Translations under genes and position numbers: made by a program
Shown here: one piece after another, positions 10,766-22,496 of the stretch
Position numbering within the stretch: the first letter of the stretch is position 1
Layout: each line of letters opens with the position of its first letter
Notes under the pieces: generated by a model
Databases searched by the model: none
Seen by the model: the letters and a program-made list of their open reading frames with translations, nothing else
What the model was told of the DNA's origin: nothing
Origin: Cheiracanthium punctorium
Taxonomy: Eukaryota; Arthropoda; Arachnida; Araneae; Cheiracanthiidae
Assembly: GCA_038373885.1 (NCBI GenBank)
Contig: JAWZYV010012530.1
Location: 868,001-932,000, forward strand
DNA length: 64,000 bases
Direction: 5' to 3'

Positions 10766-10951
10766 ACAGTTCCATGCTTCATGAAGCGGTGCCCATCCTG
10801 CTACGTTGTAGAGGAATTCACAAGAGACAACTTGGTACTTGTTGCCAAGAGATACCAACAAATTTGCGTGCAGCTTCTCCAGTACACAATCAGAATTTCT
10901 AAGTTCCAGTCTCACGCACATTCCGTTACACAACGGCTCGACCTTTCGTGA
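10766..10951 (+). CDS. Candidate terminal exon of an unrecognised cysteine-containing protein
   Basis: A pyrimidine-rich acceptor (ACTATTTCCAG, AG at 10764-10765) precedes about 61 open codons that end in TGA at 10949-10951. Base composition is clearly less AT-rich than the flanks, as expected of coding sequence. The translation begins TVPCFMKRCPSCYVVEEF and continues with a regular, mixed composition. An AATAAA lies at about 11051, about 100 bp past the stop, so this would be a last exon with a short 3' UTR. The product family is not recognised. One alternative frame is also open for about 40 codons, so frame choice rests on composition and the cysteine pattern. Confidence 0.35.
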   Translation, partial: TVPCFMKRCPSCYVVEEFTRDNLVLVAKRYQQICVQLLQYTIRISKFQSHAHSVTQRLDLS

Positions 10952-11079
10952 AGATGTCTTTGCAGTAACAGATAGCTGAGTATATCACTTGTCGTGATTC
11001 GCACGCAGACGATAAAAGTGCGTTAATTTTTTGTCGTATGGGTGCGTTTCGAAATAAATGCGATTAATGGAAATTAATT

Positions 11080-12235
11080 TGTGTTGATTTTTGTAGCTAA
11101 GCAAATCTGAGGTGCAACTACGGATGTGCGTGAACGTGACATAAATTTTATGGAGTGTCTAAATTTAGAGTATGCTTGTTTACGCGTAAACTTTGATTCT
11201 CTGATACTCTTGTCAGCAATTATGTAATTGCCATTATAGCAGAACGAAATAACTCTTGCTCTGATACTCTAGTTTTGAAATTTAAATTAATAGCGAGTTA
11301 AACTTTGCATGATGTTTTAGGGAGAAAACTGAATTGTGTAAAACCATGCGGTTAGAAGCATTCTCCAACTCAAAAAATTTAGTTGTACATTCATCTAACT
11401 GCCCAGAGTGTAAAAACAATAAATAAGTTAACGTATTTCATTCGATTAACGTCTATGAAGTGCAATAAACATGAACTCTTTTGAATGATCCTGCAATAGA
11501 TCTTCATAGAATACTAACATTATTTTCAACAAGGAACAATTTGTGGAGTTTGTTAATAACATAACAAAATTTTTCTTAAATCCGAACATATTTTAGGAAG
11601 TTAGACTGTAGATTCACAAACATATGCATTTAACACTCCGAAAGTATTCATAAAATATAATAATTTTGTATAATTTGGCATTAGAAAATGCCACAAAAAC
11701 GCTATTTATGTATTTACAGCCCATACACAGAAAGTTATTGATATTATTTTGTGTGTTCACCAAAAAAGAAGTTACTAGTTTTAAACTACAATTACTGTTT
11801 TTAAACATAGTACATTTTAATGCTCAACATTGTATTCTAATTTTGTTTAGGTTGGAATAGACCAAAAACATTAAAACGAACTTCAAATACTTTTGTTGCC
11901 CATAAATAGTAAACTTTTAGCATTATTTTGTATACACCGCTAGAAAGCTATAAAACTGCACACACAGTTTGCATTTTAATAACAAGCATAAATTTCGAGT
12001 CAATAAAATTCTCTTTATAGTTATAAATGAGCAGACAGACAAACAAGTTGAATTTGCAAAAATTTCCAGCTTTGTCCGGAAGCTTTAAAATTGATTTATA
12101 TATCACCTTAGGTGAACAATTACGCTAGTAATAATAGTATATTCTGCGTTCGTGAGACAATTAAATGCTAGATAAGAAACTTGTGATCGGCCAATGTTCG
12201 TTTTCCTTGGTCTATCATCGACCGATTAATTATTG
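11080..12235. other. AT-rich stretch, nothing identified
   Basis: No coding frame, repeat or RNA gene is evident beyond short chance open frames on both strands around 11614-11860. Confidence 0.4.
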
Positions 12236-13682
12236 CTATTGGGGTAACTGCTGGCCTAGCATAGCCCCAAAATTGATTAAACTAGGGTAAATTGGGGGCA
12301 AATGCACTACGTAAAATCGACAGTGCAGCTTTGTCCAAGTCTGAGTACATCATTTTTAATGGTACAAACCTAATATTTTTATCAAGGAATTTCAAGGATG
12401 TTCTTTATTGACGCTAAAATTTTCAAAAAGGAATAAATTTTTCATGTAGAAAAAAAATCAAAGTTTTCTCTACCGAGTGTATTTACTTATCCCATCTAGT
12501 GGGGTAAGTGCAATTTCTGTCTCTATTTCCTATAATAGGGGCAATAGGAATATAATGAGATCAGAGCATACAGAACTTTTTAAAAGATTTCAACACTTCT
12601 TACAGAACTGAATTATCTCTTATAGTTCTTGAGTTACGAAATTTTTTTTTTATCTGGCGAGAAAATTCAATTGTTAAAATGCTTAACAATAAAGGAAACA
12701 TTATTTTGATTTTACTTACCACATTAGGTTAAATTAAACTCCAGGTAGTGTTAATGAATGATTTTGATACAGACTGTTTTCCGTAAGTATTAGGTGCACA
12801 TTTGGTGCATGCACTTGCTCCGTACGAACGAAAACAGGGTTCAAGGGCGCAATGCCTTTTGCTTTCTTAACAACAGTAGATGAAAAAAAAAATGTTACTG
12901 AAAAGTACCCTTAAATATGTAAAAGAAGGGTCAATAAAAAAAATTCACTTTCTTTTAATGAATGTTGAAAAAAAAAACCTTGCGAGATCTCGCTCGAAGG
13001 ATAAATGACACTATCTTAATATGTATGTCACAAAGCTAAATCAGTCCATGGAAGTATAATTCTATACTATACATAAAGTATCATAAAAAGAAAGTTTTTG
13101 CCCAGACAGCACAAATTCATCCAGAACATATCCATATGATATCATGGACAAGTTCTGGATATTATTGACGTTTCCAAACTTGTCTATATCTCCCAAACTT
13201 GTTTATATCTGCCAACCAACTTGTCTATAACTTGTCTATATCCATATGTCAAACTTGTCCATGACATCTCTATTTGCTATGGACCTCTATATAGACATGT
13301 AATGGGCATACAGAACTTGAATTTTCCCATTTATGTGAATATAGAGACTTAATTGAGATGTTTACATATGCATTTTATGCAATTTTATAGACAAATTATA
13401 GTTTTCCCCACATATCTCAATATAGAGGCTTTTTGGGTGTTTACATGTCAATTACATACCATAGTAAAAGAAACATTATGGATTTTCTAAAAGATATCAT
13501 TAAGATGATACCCAGAAGATATCTTGTTATAGACAATGGGCATATTCTGGATAAATTTCCCAGGAAATAAACTTAAAATAGATAAGTGTGCTGTCTGGGT
13601 GGTACAAATCCCGTTGCCGTAGTGCAAATAACAACCCGCGTGTGCTCTTACCCCATTTATACTCTTACCCCACCTCACCCTG
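12236..13682. mobile_element. Possible repeat bounded by GGGGTAA motifs, with nested MITE
   Basis: Several GGGGTAA/TTACCCC motifs punctuate the segment: GGGGTAACTGC near 12241, GTGGGGTAAGTGCAA near 12499, and CTTACCCCATTTATACTCTTACCCC (13647 onward) in opposite orientation at the right end. This suggests an eroded DNA element with GGGGTAA-rich ends that was later interrupted by the MITE at 13101-13599. Termini and target duplication are not resolved. Confidence 0.3.
13101..13599. mobile_element. MITE with 13-bp TIR CCCAGACAGCACA
   Basis: CCCAGACAGCACA at the left end and TGTGCTGTCTGGG at the right end are exact reverse complements; TG flanks both ends, a possible 2-bp duplication. The interior is non-coding and repeats short ACTTGTCTATATC-like words around 13170-13260. 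The TIR resembles that of the 56582-59352 element (CCCAGCAAACACAC), so both may belong to one superfamily (inference). Confidence 0.65.
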
Positions 13683-14027
13683 CCTGATATCTATAAAATA
13701 AAGAATCTTTTAATGAACTTGATCTGTAGAGAAAGCAACCAGCGGTAAAAGTGCACCTTGAAATCAGAGTCGCGCTTTGAGCATTGTTTGCCGGCGCATG
13801 CACTATCCAAGCGGGAAAAGTAGTTTTACAGGCAAGTTAACCTCTTCTAAAGAAATAAGCACCAACTGTTCTCAAAATAACTGCCGGATTTGAATGCATC
13901 ACTGTAGGCTCCTGGAAAAACTATAACATGCGATAAAAGAGGCCTTTCCTTGATAACTTCACGTATTTGAGCAGTTTCGCATTGTTTATAAAATGTAGGA
14001 AATTTCAGTGAATCCAGGATATTTAAG

Positions 14028-14120
14028 AACCCTGTTTATAGTGATGGGGTGAATTAGTATCTCTATCTGTTTTTTAAATATATGGAGATATTAATTCACC
14101 ACATCACTATAAACAGCGTT
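14028..14120. repeat. Long hairpin 1, about 36-bp arms
   Basis: The arms AACCCTGTTTATAGTGATGG... and ...CATCACTATAAACAGCGTT pair over about 36 bp with three mismatches and a loop of about 20 bp. This is the first of three hairpins within 700 bp. Confidence 0.75.
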
Positions 14121-14145
14121 CTTACATATTCCTTTCTCGACTTAG

Positions 14146-14241
14146 TTGCTCACAAATCTGAAATAAGAATTCAGCTTACGATCGAATACTTTTCGAAGTA
14201 TTCGAGAGTAAGCTGAATTTTTATTTCAGATTTGTGAGCAA
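14146..14241. repeat. Long hairpin 2, about 48-bp arms with almost no loop
   Basis: The 96-bp segment is nearly its own reverse complement, beginning TTGCTCACAAATCTGAAAT and ending ATTTCAGATTTGTGAGCAA, with about three mismatches across the arms and a core CGAATACTTTTCGAAGTATTCG. Such a structure is compatible with a small palindromic MITE or a hairpin-RNA source; I cannot tell which. Confidence 0.8.
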
Positions 14242-14369
14242 GTTAGCTTTTTAAGAAACACACAACTCGAAAGAAATATAAGAAGTTGCTAATACAGATT
14301 ACATGGATTTACTTTTTATGCAGAACAATATTTTATACAGAAAACCGACGGAAATAGATTTATATCTGT

Positions 14370-14445
14370 TCAAACGGTCTGGAATTTTGGGTGGTTTTCT
14401 CCAGGTGTAACGCAAACATGCTTTAGAACCCCTACAAAGTCGCCC
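14370..14445 (+). mobile_element. tRNA-derived SINE fragment (3' body)
   Basis: AACGGTCTGGAATTTTGG and the downstream TTTAGAACCCCT match the 3' body of the tRNA-derived SINE family on the plus strand. The tRNA-like head is missing. Confidence 0.6.
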
Positions 14446-14675
14446 ACAATTTTCTTTTGGTAATACTTTTTCGAGAGGGTCTACATTGTGATACACGTTT
14501 TCTCCTTCAGTCTCATTGGCGACCTCGATGCAAATGTTTTCACTGCAAAATATCTACAAATTTTGATTAAAGCATTCATATCAACTGTTTTTCAACTTGA
14601 AATCATAAAAGTATTAGAGCTGATTTTCCCTTGTTATCGTCGAATTTTTTACAAAATTTTGTTACAATAGCCTAA

Positions 14676-14717
14676 ACTCAATATATCGAGCAAAACCTTT
14701 TGCTCGTGATATTGAGT
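14676..14717. repeat. Short hairpin 3, about 20-bp arms
   Basis: ACTCAATATATCGAGCAAAA and TTTTGCTCGTGATATTGAGT pair with two mismatches and a 2-base loop; pairing may extend outward to about 30 bp through CAATA/TATTG. Confidence 0.65.
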
Positions 14718-14858
14718 GTCTTATTGTGTTTTGGCAGGCTTTCTTTTTAAAAAAAAAAATTGAACCTAAATTTAATATGTTTATTGTCATCTTTGAAAAT
14801 ATGCAAAAGTGAAGATTTTCATTCTATGTCCAGTGTTACTTCCCAGATTGACTGTTTG

Positions 14859-15055
14859 TTTGTGTGATTACGGCAAAGCTACGTAAAATCACTTTCTAAG
14901 GGGTTCTAACGCGTATTCACGTTACATCTGGAGAAAACCTACCAAAACTCCAGACCGTTAGATCGAGAGCCGTGCGATGGGACCCGAACCCAGGACCTTC
15001 ACACTTCGGCCGTCTACCATTTTCAGTGACATAACCACTGTGCCATGGTGAGGCT
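14859..15055 (-). mobile_element. tRNA-derived SINE with perfect 13-bp target duplication
   Basis: On the minus strand the head reads CACCATGGCACAGTGGTTAT (A box region) and then GGTCCTGGGTTCGGGTCCCA, a good B box (GGTTCGGGTCC). GATTGACTGTTTG flanks the copy at 14846-14858 and 15056-15068. It is one of the best preserved family members and contains an intact-looking internal polymerase III promoter. Confidence 0.85.
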
Positions 15056-15317
15056 GATTGACTGTTTGAATACCCACTGTGACCTAGACTAACACCAATA
15101 CCCAATCTTTGAAGCAGCATTAACCAGAGAAAGGAATCAAAGCAGGAGCGTTTTTGCAACGGCGGGAGTTAAATTATTCTATTTTCTAAAACAACGGAAT
15201 TTGTAATCTATATATAAATTTATATTAGCGAATTTTTTGTTTTGGCAGGCTTATCATAAAGCATAAAAGAAATTTGCATCGTCTGATGACAATTCTAAAT
15301 TTTATTATATAGTTTTT

Positions 15318-15580
15318 ATGTTAGTCCATCCCCGCAGTGACCTAGTCGCTAATCTCCGCTTCCATAAGAACATGGAAAGTGAAGCAGCACTGCCTTGGCC
15401 AGTGCTTGGGAGGGTGAAAACCTTTCTCGACTTTTCTGCCGTGCAACCGTATACGCTAATGACAGCTGGTGCACGTAGAATCTGTTCGTGTATTCAATGT
15501 CCTCCATGTAGAAGTGATTCCTCTGGGGGTACCGATTTCTCATGCTAGGTCTCTCATCTAGAATTGGTTCAAATTATATT
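15318..15580 (+). mobile_element. 5S rRNA-derived SINE (SINE3-like), 3' end eroded
   Basis: The head contains GTGAAGCAGCACTGCCTTGG followed by CCAGTGCTTGGGAGGGTGAA, which lines up with the internal control region of 5S rRNA (AGTTAAGCAGC, GGTTAGTACTTGGATGGGTG). A second, better preserved copy lies at 30765-31154 on the minus strand and shares both this head and the downstream body (TACGCTAATG, GATACCTCTGGGGGT, GCTAGGTCTCTC). Similarity fades after about 15580. Confidence 0.75.
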
Positions 15581-17099
15581 ACTCATAAGGGAAACGCCTG
15601 GTCTGTTTAATAGGTGCCCTAATAATGATACTGTGGCTCTCGTAGTGGTCAACCCTCCAGCAGACCGTTGACCCAATCTTTAGAAAGAGAAAAACAGTTT
15701 TTATATTAATACAAGCATTTTACAGGCTTACTAATTTATAAAATTACTTGATATTAGAACAAATATATTCCCTTAAAATATATAAAAGTTGATGCATTCA
15801 GCAAATTTAACAGCAGATTTAACATATAAAACTGGAAGGTTTTTTTTATAAAAGGATTAAATGTTGTGCAAATATGAAATTTGTTCAAAAAGAGCATAGA
15901 GTGCAATAAAATTTCTTTTTTGTTTCTTTCAGAAAGGAGACAAGGTTATTAAAATGCATTAAATGGAATTTAAAAAACGTTTATGCTGGATATAGGTACT
16001 GATTTTGCAGTAAATTATGCAAGAAAGACACACTATGTGCACAGAAATCTGCTCGATATAATAGCATAAAAAAATAGTTTAAAATTGGAAATAAATATGC
16101 ATTTATAAAGAGTTGAAAAAATATGTCAGCGGATAAAATTAAAAACTTCCTGAGTTTAAAATCAATGTGACCAAGTCAATTGTGCTGTAAAAGCAACCTC
16201 ATACTGTTATTTCGAAGCTTGCTGCTGAAAAAGCTCATTACCAGTGTAACATTTTAAATAAAGATGGCGCCACATCAAAGTATACCTTTTTTTTTTTAAA
16301 CAAAAAGTATTAATGCTGATCAATTCCCCCCCCCCTTCCGCCGTCCCCCCAGAGAAATAATGCTTTTATTAAATTCAAATCGTAAAGTTATTATTTTTTA
16401 CAATATTAAATACATTAAAAAGATGATATACAATATTTTGAAGGCTTTCTTTTATTACATATTAAAAAGTTACTAATCTTAGAGCAGACTTTTCAGTGTC
16501 TTATTTTCTAACATAAGCGGCATAAACATGCTAATCGAAAACCTGAAAACAAATATTTCAATTTTTGTTTTCAGACATTGGTTTAGTTTCTAATGAGGAG
16601 ACAATAGCCCACTCATTTTAAAATTTCCGCTAAAATTTAAATTTTCTAGAGGTAGTTATACATTTTTATCTGTGGTTAGAACCTTATAACTCACGCAAGT
16701 TACTCGAACGATTAAAAAAAAAAATAAACGAGAAAAGTGCTTGAAACGTTAAAAATAACTTAAATACTAATATTGATGAATAATAATTAAACAAAGTTTA
16801 ATGATTGACTGGACAGTGATAAGAACAACGGAAATTATTGGCTCAGTCTAGTGATGAATCTAAAAGATACATGGCAAAATGTATTTACGTACGTTTGATT
16901 TTTCTTTTTCGGGAAAGTTTCTTGTACTTTGTCAGCTCTAATCATTTCTGTTTTAAAAGCGAAAATTTTACTTACAATAAAAGTATACATTAAAATTATG
17001 AAACGATGTTTTATAAATCTCGCTTTCGTCAAAATGTCAATATTTAATGCAAATATGAACATACACATACTGAAAATTAGAATAGGGGAGGGGGGAGGC
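15581..17099. other. AT-rich stretch, nothing identified
   Basis: No gene or repeat is evident apart from a C tract near 16326-16349 and A/T homopolymers. Confidence 0.4.
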
Positions 17100-17282
17100 G
17101 ATGCAGATCACATATTTTTCGGTTCTCAAATAATTTTCTTTTGTTTCGTTTCTGTAAACAAAATATTCTGTATTCAATTTTAATGGAGCGAGATTAAAAT
17201 TGAATACATACAGACTATTTGATTTACAGAAACGAGACAAGAGATAATTATTTTAGAGCCAAAAAAATATGTGATCTGCATC
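17100..17282. repeat. Foldback, about 88-bp arms with tiny loop
   Basis: GATGCAGATCACATATTTTT at the left end and AAATATGTGATCTGCATC at the right end start two arms that remain complementary (about 85 percent by eye) to the centre near 17185-17195. G-rich tracts (GGGGAGGGGGGAGGCG and GGAGGGGGGGGCG) occur in the same sense just outside both arms. The short frames here are incidental. Confidence 0.75.
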
Positions 17283-17461
17283 ATAAGGAGGGGGGGGGCG
17301 AAGAGAACGAAATTTGTTTCTTATTTCCCCCATCTGCATTAATAATTAACAAAACCGAAGCAAGAAAGCAGAAGCATAATTAGGAAATGCTATTACATTA
17401 TGAAAAATATTATTATTTGACCATTTACTTAACGAACAGATAATCTGTTGACTCCTTTCAT

Positions 17462-17500
17462 CCCGAAAACGTTACAGCCAGTGGCTGTAACGTTTCGGGC
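17462..17500. repeat. Near-perfect 39-bp palindrome
   Basis: CCCGAAAACGTTACAGCCA is followed at once by its reverse complement TGGCTGTAACGTTTCGGG with one mismatch. It is flanked downstream by a G tract (17507-17516) and GC-rich sequence with CCCCGGGC motifs (17536-17640) of unknown origin. Confidence 0.7.
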
Positions 17501-17734
17501 GTAGTTTGGGGGGGGGTGGTAAGGAGGTCTATCATGCCCCGGGCATCGCAGAAGGGCACCAAGTTGCTCCTAAGACCAAGAAAATTGGACAAAAAATTGG
17601 ATGGAGGTGTGCCAAAATGGTATCTTGCCCCGGGCGCCAGTTCTGCTCGTTACGCTACTGGCTACAGCAGTTATCTACAGCATTAGTTACATCGAAAAGT
17701 TAAATAATAGAAAAAAGAGCAAGTCTATTTGTTT

Positions 17735-17974
17735 GTGTTGTTGCAAAGCTACACAAGGGCTATCTGCCAAGGATGATGGGTGGCTTGGTCGGAGGACTTT
17801 TTAAGGGTTTCTAACACGCATTCACGTTACATATGGACACCCTTCACAACTCCATACAAAACCGAACACAACTCCAGACCATTAGATCGACAGCTACGCG
17901 GTAGGCCAGAACCCGGACCTGCGCACTTCGGCAGTATACCATGTTCACTGTCTTACCCACTTGGCCATTGCGGG
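17735..17974 (-). mobile_element. tRNA-derived SINE, diverged, abutting a MITE
   Basis: On the minus strand the head reads CAATGGCCAAGTGGGTAAGA (A-box-like) then GGTCCGGGTTCTGGCC (B-box-like), followed by the family body with ATCTAATGGTCTGG. No target duplication is visible because the 5' end directly abuts the element at 17975-18255. Confidence 0.7.
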
Positions 17975-18255
17975 CACGCTTAAACCCAAAGAGCGGAAAA
18001 ACGATACATAGCGGAGCGATCCGTTTCCATGGAAACCTACCGGTATTTCTGGGAAAGTGCTCTTTAAGTAGTCCTTTTTCTGAGATTTCCCGTCCTCCCT
18101 TCCTCTTTTTTCGGAGAATTCTCCTCCTCGCTTATTGTTATATTTCGCTCCGCTCTTGTGATTCGAAAAACGCTCCTAGAGAAGAAGCTCGCTTTTGAAA
18201 ACTGGGCCAAAAATCGCTCCGACTGATCGAATTTCGCTCGTTTGGTTTAAGCGTG
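17975..18255. mobile_element. MITE with TIR CACGCTTAAACC
   Basis: CACGCTTAAACCCAAAGAGCG at the left opposes CGCTCGTTTGGTTTAAGCGTG at the right. The interior is non-coding and repeats TTCGCTC/CGCTCC words. A second copy lies at 24942-25207. The target duplication is not resolved. Confidence 0.65.
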
Positions 18256-19889
18256 GGGGGCGGAGTAAATCTGATAAATTGCCCTAGTTTACACGTAACC
18301 GATATTTATGGAGAGAGAAAAAAATTCTCCTTCGTATATGAAAATGAGTTCAGTATGGATTGCATAGAGATTTAAAAACAAAACATTTAAATCCAGTTGA
18401 AAAACTGTTTTTTACTTGGTACACAATAATTCCCATTCTAAAATCATGCAATATGTTTGCCAGCTATTTTAATCTATTTCCTTCAATGCAGGAAGAAGTG
18501 AAATTTGAAAATATTACTTATTCCCAAAATTACTTAAAATTTGAATGTTTTTCTAAGCGACAAGTGTGCAAACAAAAGATAAAAATATAAAATATAACCC
18601 CGGTTTATTCACCTAACATTCTGGCACACTACATATGAATCCATAGTAGTTTTATCTTAGTATTTTCTAGGTTTTTTAAGTAATAGAACTCACAGAATAT
18701 TATTTTTCTTACGTATGAACAGAACTTTCATATACAAGTATTGCCTGAAACTAACTGTCAAAGAACTCTGTAATAATTGCTATAATTTTCTCTCAAATAA
18801 ATCATACACCTAAAATACTTGAAGAATAAATCATTTAAATTCTATACGTAATATTCTGACGCATTACAAATAAAATGTACCATTTATTTTAGAGCTGGAA
18901 ATATTACTTTTCTTTGGCTTATAGCAATAAAAATTCCAAACTGCCAGTTTGCTTTAAAACTATAAGCATATTTCTTTGCCATAAAACAAAGCGGTAATTT
19001 TAAATATTTGAAATATTATTACTGGAAACGAAATAGACTCAACCTTATTTTGTACTTTGAAAACCATAAGTCTTATTTGTTGTAAACCATAAACCACTAG
19101 GGCACCATATTTCACAAAATTACTTACTTTCATGACTCCCAGAAGTCATTGTATCGTTTTCTTTATAGACTAAAGAAACTAATCTTGGAAAGAAGAAAAC
19201 TTTTGGAAAAAGTGGATGATATCTAAATGTATTTTATTTTAAAACTGGAAACTTCTTTTCAGTTTTAAACTGAAAGCGTATTCGTAACTTTTGTAGCAAA
19301 ATTTTGGAAATCTAAAAAATTTAAGAGTTTAATTTTTTTAAAGCTCGTTTAAAGAAATATTTGACTTAGTGGATTTTGGCCGAAAGCTTTCAGTAGGGTT
19401 TGAGTTATTTTTAACTGCGGAATATGTGACTTAGCTCAAAGTCTTTCTTAACAGATTGACACATGCTCAGAAGACATATATCACTAAAAGTAGTAATGTG
19501 TCTAAGGATACAATGCTACAGCAGTAATTTTATATCTCATTTGTACTGACCAGATAGTTATAGATAGCTATCAGCATATTAATAATCCCAATAATGCCCA
19601 TAATAAGGATACTTGATGTACGATCTGGCGTAAGTCGTCATTTTTGTAAGCAACTGTATTCGTAATTTTTTTTGCTAAGCTATAATTTTCTTCTTATTTA
19701 ATTAAAGAAAGTAGTCTTTAAGTATCAAGCTGATCCAATCATTTTCGAAAAGGTAGCAGAAAATTCAAATTTCCTGCACATATTGCTAAAATATTACGAC
19801 GGGTAGTGGTGATATGTTCTTAAAAAAAAAAACATATTTTGTCCTAGAATAGAAGTCGGATGCTTTATACTTTAAAGAAGAAAAACAAT
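18256..19889. other. AT-rich stretch, nothing identified
   Basis: No supported gene. Weakly similar blocks around 18840-18990 and 19210-19290 (both with AAAACTGG..A) hint at old duplication but are not firm. Confidence 0.35.
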
Positions 19890-20740
19890 AAGTTTATTTT
19901 TATGATTTTATTCTCAGTAAAAATGAAAATTTCTACAATAAACAAGGCAATTTTCACCTTTTAACCATTATTGTACTTACTTTCTTTTGAAAAGCTCATA
20001 AATGGGAGTTAAAGTAGAATATGTCTCCGAAATCTCTGTGCTCAAAAGTAGAAGCTTGAGCCGACCTGCACTTAAAGGAATCTCTACCCGTAACGTCAGA
20101 TCTTCATTGTATAGGGTAGGTGCAGCAGTAATTGACACTTTGCCTGATAATTTATTATAATAAGCTTTTATTTCAGAACTGTTACCAAACAGTACTATTT
20201 AGTATCCATTTAGATATTTGTCTTCAATTTTATGCAAGTTTCTTTTACCTACAGAAAGTTCTATGCATCAGAAACTGAAATTTTAAATTGAGTGCTAAAG
20301 AAATGGCTTAATTCTTAAATTAAGATCCGTTCATTATCAATCTGTTTCTATCTGCTGCACATTTCTTTTTTAGAAATCAATATAAACTGAATTGTGTTAG
20401 ATAATAGTACAAAAAGTAAATATTGTTACGAATTTCCCGTTATGAATTACTAAATACTAAGTTATTTTTATGATTTAAATTCTTCGTAAAAAAAAAAAAT
20501 TCTACAGTAAACAAGTACTACTACAAACTACAAGAGTAAAACTACTACAGTAAACTTTCACCTTAGAAGCATTTCTTTCATACATGACCTTTCTTTTGAA
20601 AAGCCCAAAAATTAATGCTAAAGTAGGATGCGTCTCCGAAATCGCGCATAACGCTTCTCTGTTCACAAAAATAGAAGCTTGTGCCGACCTATATTTAAAG
20701 GATCTCTAACCGTAATGTCAGATCTTCAGTATATATTCTA
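19890..20740. repeat. Direct duplication of about 230-280 bp, separated by about 340 bp
   Basis: 19890-20118 and 20459-20740 share, in the same order, TTTTATGATTT, TTCTACA.TAAACAAG, TTTCACCTT, TTTCTTTTGAAAAGC, GTCTCCGAAATC, AAAGTAGAAGCTTG (AAAATAGAAGCTTG), CCGACCT and CGTAA.GTCAGATCTTCA. The second copy has an extra insertion near 20510-20560. There is no coding frame; the origin is unknown. Confidence 0.65.
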
Positions 20741-21238
20741 AAAATATATCTGAAGAACTTTTTTGCGAATAGGTCTCATGCTGTCAACGGAGTTGTTTCT
20801 ACATTTTACCATAAAACTGAGTAAAGCAAGCTACAAAACTGAACTAAACAAGGAACAACATTTTAAACATAAGCATTACTCCTTGAGTTGATGCCAAACC
20901 TGGGTCTGGGGATGTTAATTCTATATGAGATAGCAAGATTATAGGAGGGATTTCTCTTTTTTGCATTTATACGAATACATAATCAGATGGAAAGTACGTA
21001 AGGATTAGAAATTTGCTTCTTGTATTAAAAAAAATGCTAGTGTTCATTTCGTTAATACAGGTTTCGATGAGAGGTGTTGTCAAGTCTGATGGAAAAATCT
21101 TAATAAACCCCTTAATAGTAATGTAGACTAGTCTATTTGACGACCAAAACAATTTTATTTAATGAAGTGCTATTACATGTAGGCAATCATTCATCAAGTA
21201 TAGGATTGGACTTAAAGTCGAAAATATAGTTGCCTGTA

Positions 21239-21280
21239 TATATATCTATATCTATCTACATATCTATCTATCTATCTATC

Positions 21281-21376
<96 letters not shown>

Positions 21377-21379
21377 TAA
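21239..21379. repeat. Compound microsatellite (CTAT)n-(AC)n-(AT)n
   Basis: CTAT repeats to about 21285, then an uninterrupted CA tract to about 21328, then a TA tract to about 21370 ending in CATATATAAATAG. Confidence 0.95.
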
Positions 21380-22496
21380 ATAGATCGATATTACAGCGAT
21401 AACTCTATAACTTTTCTCTTTCTTAAAAATATTTTTTAATGTGATCAGTAAAACCTTTTACTTTGTGACATATAAAGGGTCAAAAATTTATGAAAATATA
21501 AAATTTCACGCATTCTGCAATTTACTCTTGAGCGGAATTGCACAAAGTATTCAAAATGTTGTCAAATAAGTTATGCAACCATAGTAAGAATCCTTTCGAA
21601 TCCCAAGTTTTGCATCATCTGCATTTAAGTATCTTTTCTGAAAAAGAGTTTTTGTACTGTTCTAAAAAAGTACTTTTATGTACTGACATATTTAGATTGC
21701 ACAAGAAATAAAATTTATTTAAAAAAATGGTTACTTACATACATTTTTTATTGAGTAAGGTAAACTCCTGTATGTGAAGTTAAATTTTCCTTGTTCAGCG
21801 GTACTTCAAACACAAAATTCTGAGTTTACTTGAAAAATATTATTTCTTATTCAATATTAAAAGTTTTTTCTTTAATTTTAATCGTAAGGAAAAGACTTTC
21901 AACGAGCATTTTTTGAAAACTCTTTTGATATTTAGAATCAAACATTTTAAAGTCAACGGAAATTTTTAATTTTTTTTTTCTTTAAAGCAAATCTACTGCC
22001 TCTGTATGCAGATTCATATTTTATTTCTTTAGAGCTTTAGTTTAATGTTTGCATAAAGATTTAAGAAATGTTATTAAAAACCTAATTAAGAACGAGAAAG
22101 ATTTCAATCAAATTACTTGTATTAGGTTAAGCTCGGAAAAAAATTGCAATCTTCAATGAAGTTAGATATGAGTTAAAATTAATCTTTTGCTGTTTCAACC
22201 GAAAAGGTAATTTGGAGTTTTAATGAACACTTAAAAAGAATATTTTTTCTGTAACAAAGTATAAATTCTTATTTACAAGATGAAAAGAAATGGAAGGAAC
22301 TTTTATAAAGGTGCATTTATTTGGAAAGGAAAAAGGACAGAAGTGTGTTTACATAAAATTTATTCATACATTAAAAAAACTGTAACTTAAAAAAAATCTG
22401 GAGTCACCCCACTCGACTTTCTGAACACTTGATCTTTACCAAGCGTTTAAATAAATTTGATTGAACTCAAATCGTTCAGAGGCTACTGCACTTCAA
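21380..22496. other. AT-rich stretch, nothing identified
   Basis: No gene, RNA or repeat was recognised; poly-A and poly-T runs are frequent. Confidence 0.4.

Noticed and set aside
12236..13682. Complete transposon with GGGGTAA ends
   Set aside because: Motifs are suggestive but terminal repeats and duplication could not be defined, so it is listed only at low confidence.
14859..15055. Functional tRNA gene
   Set aside because: The A and B boxes are present but the acceptor stem cannot be closed and the sequence continues into a shared SINE body.
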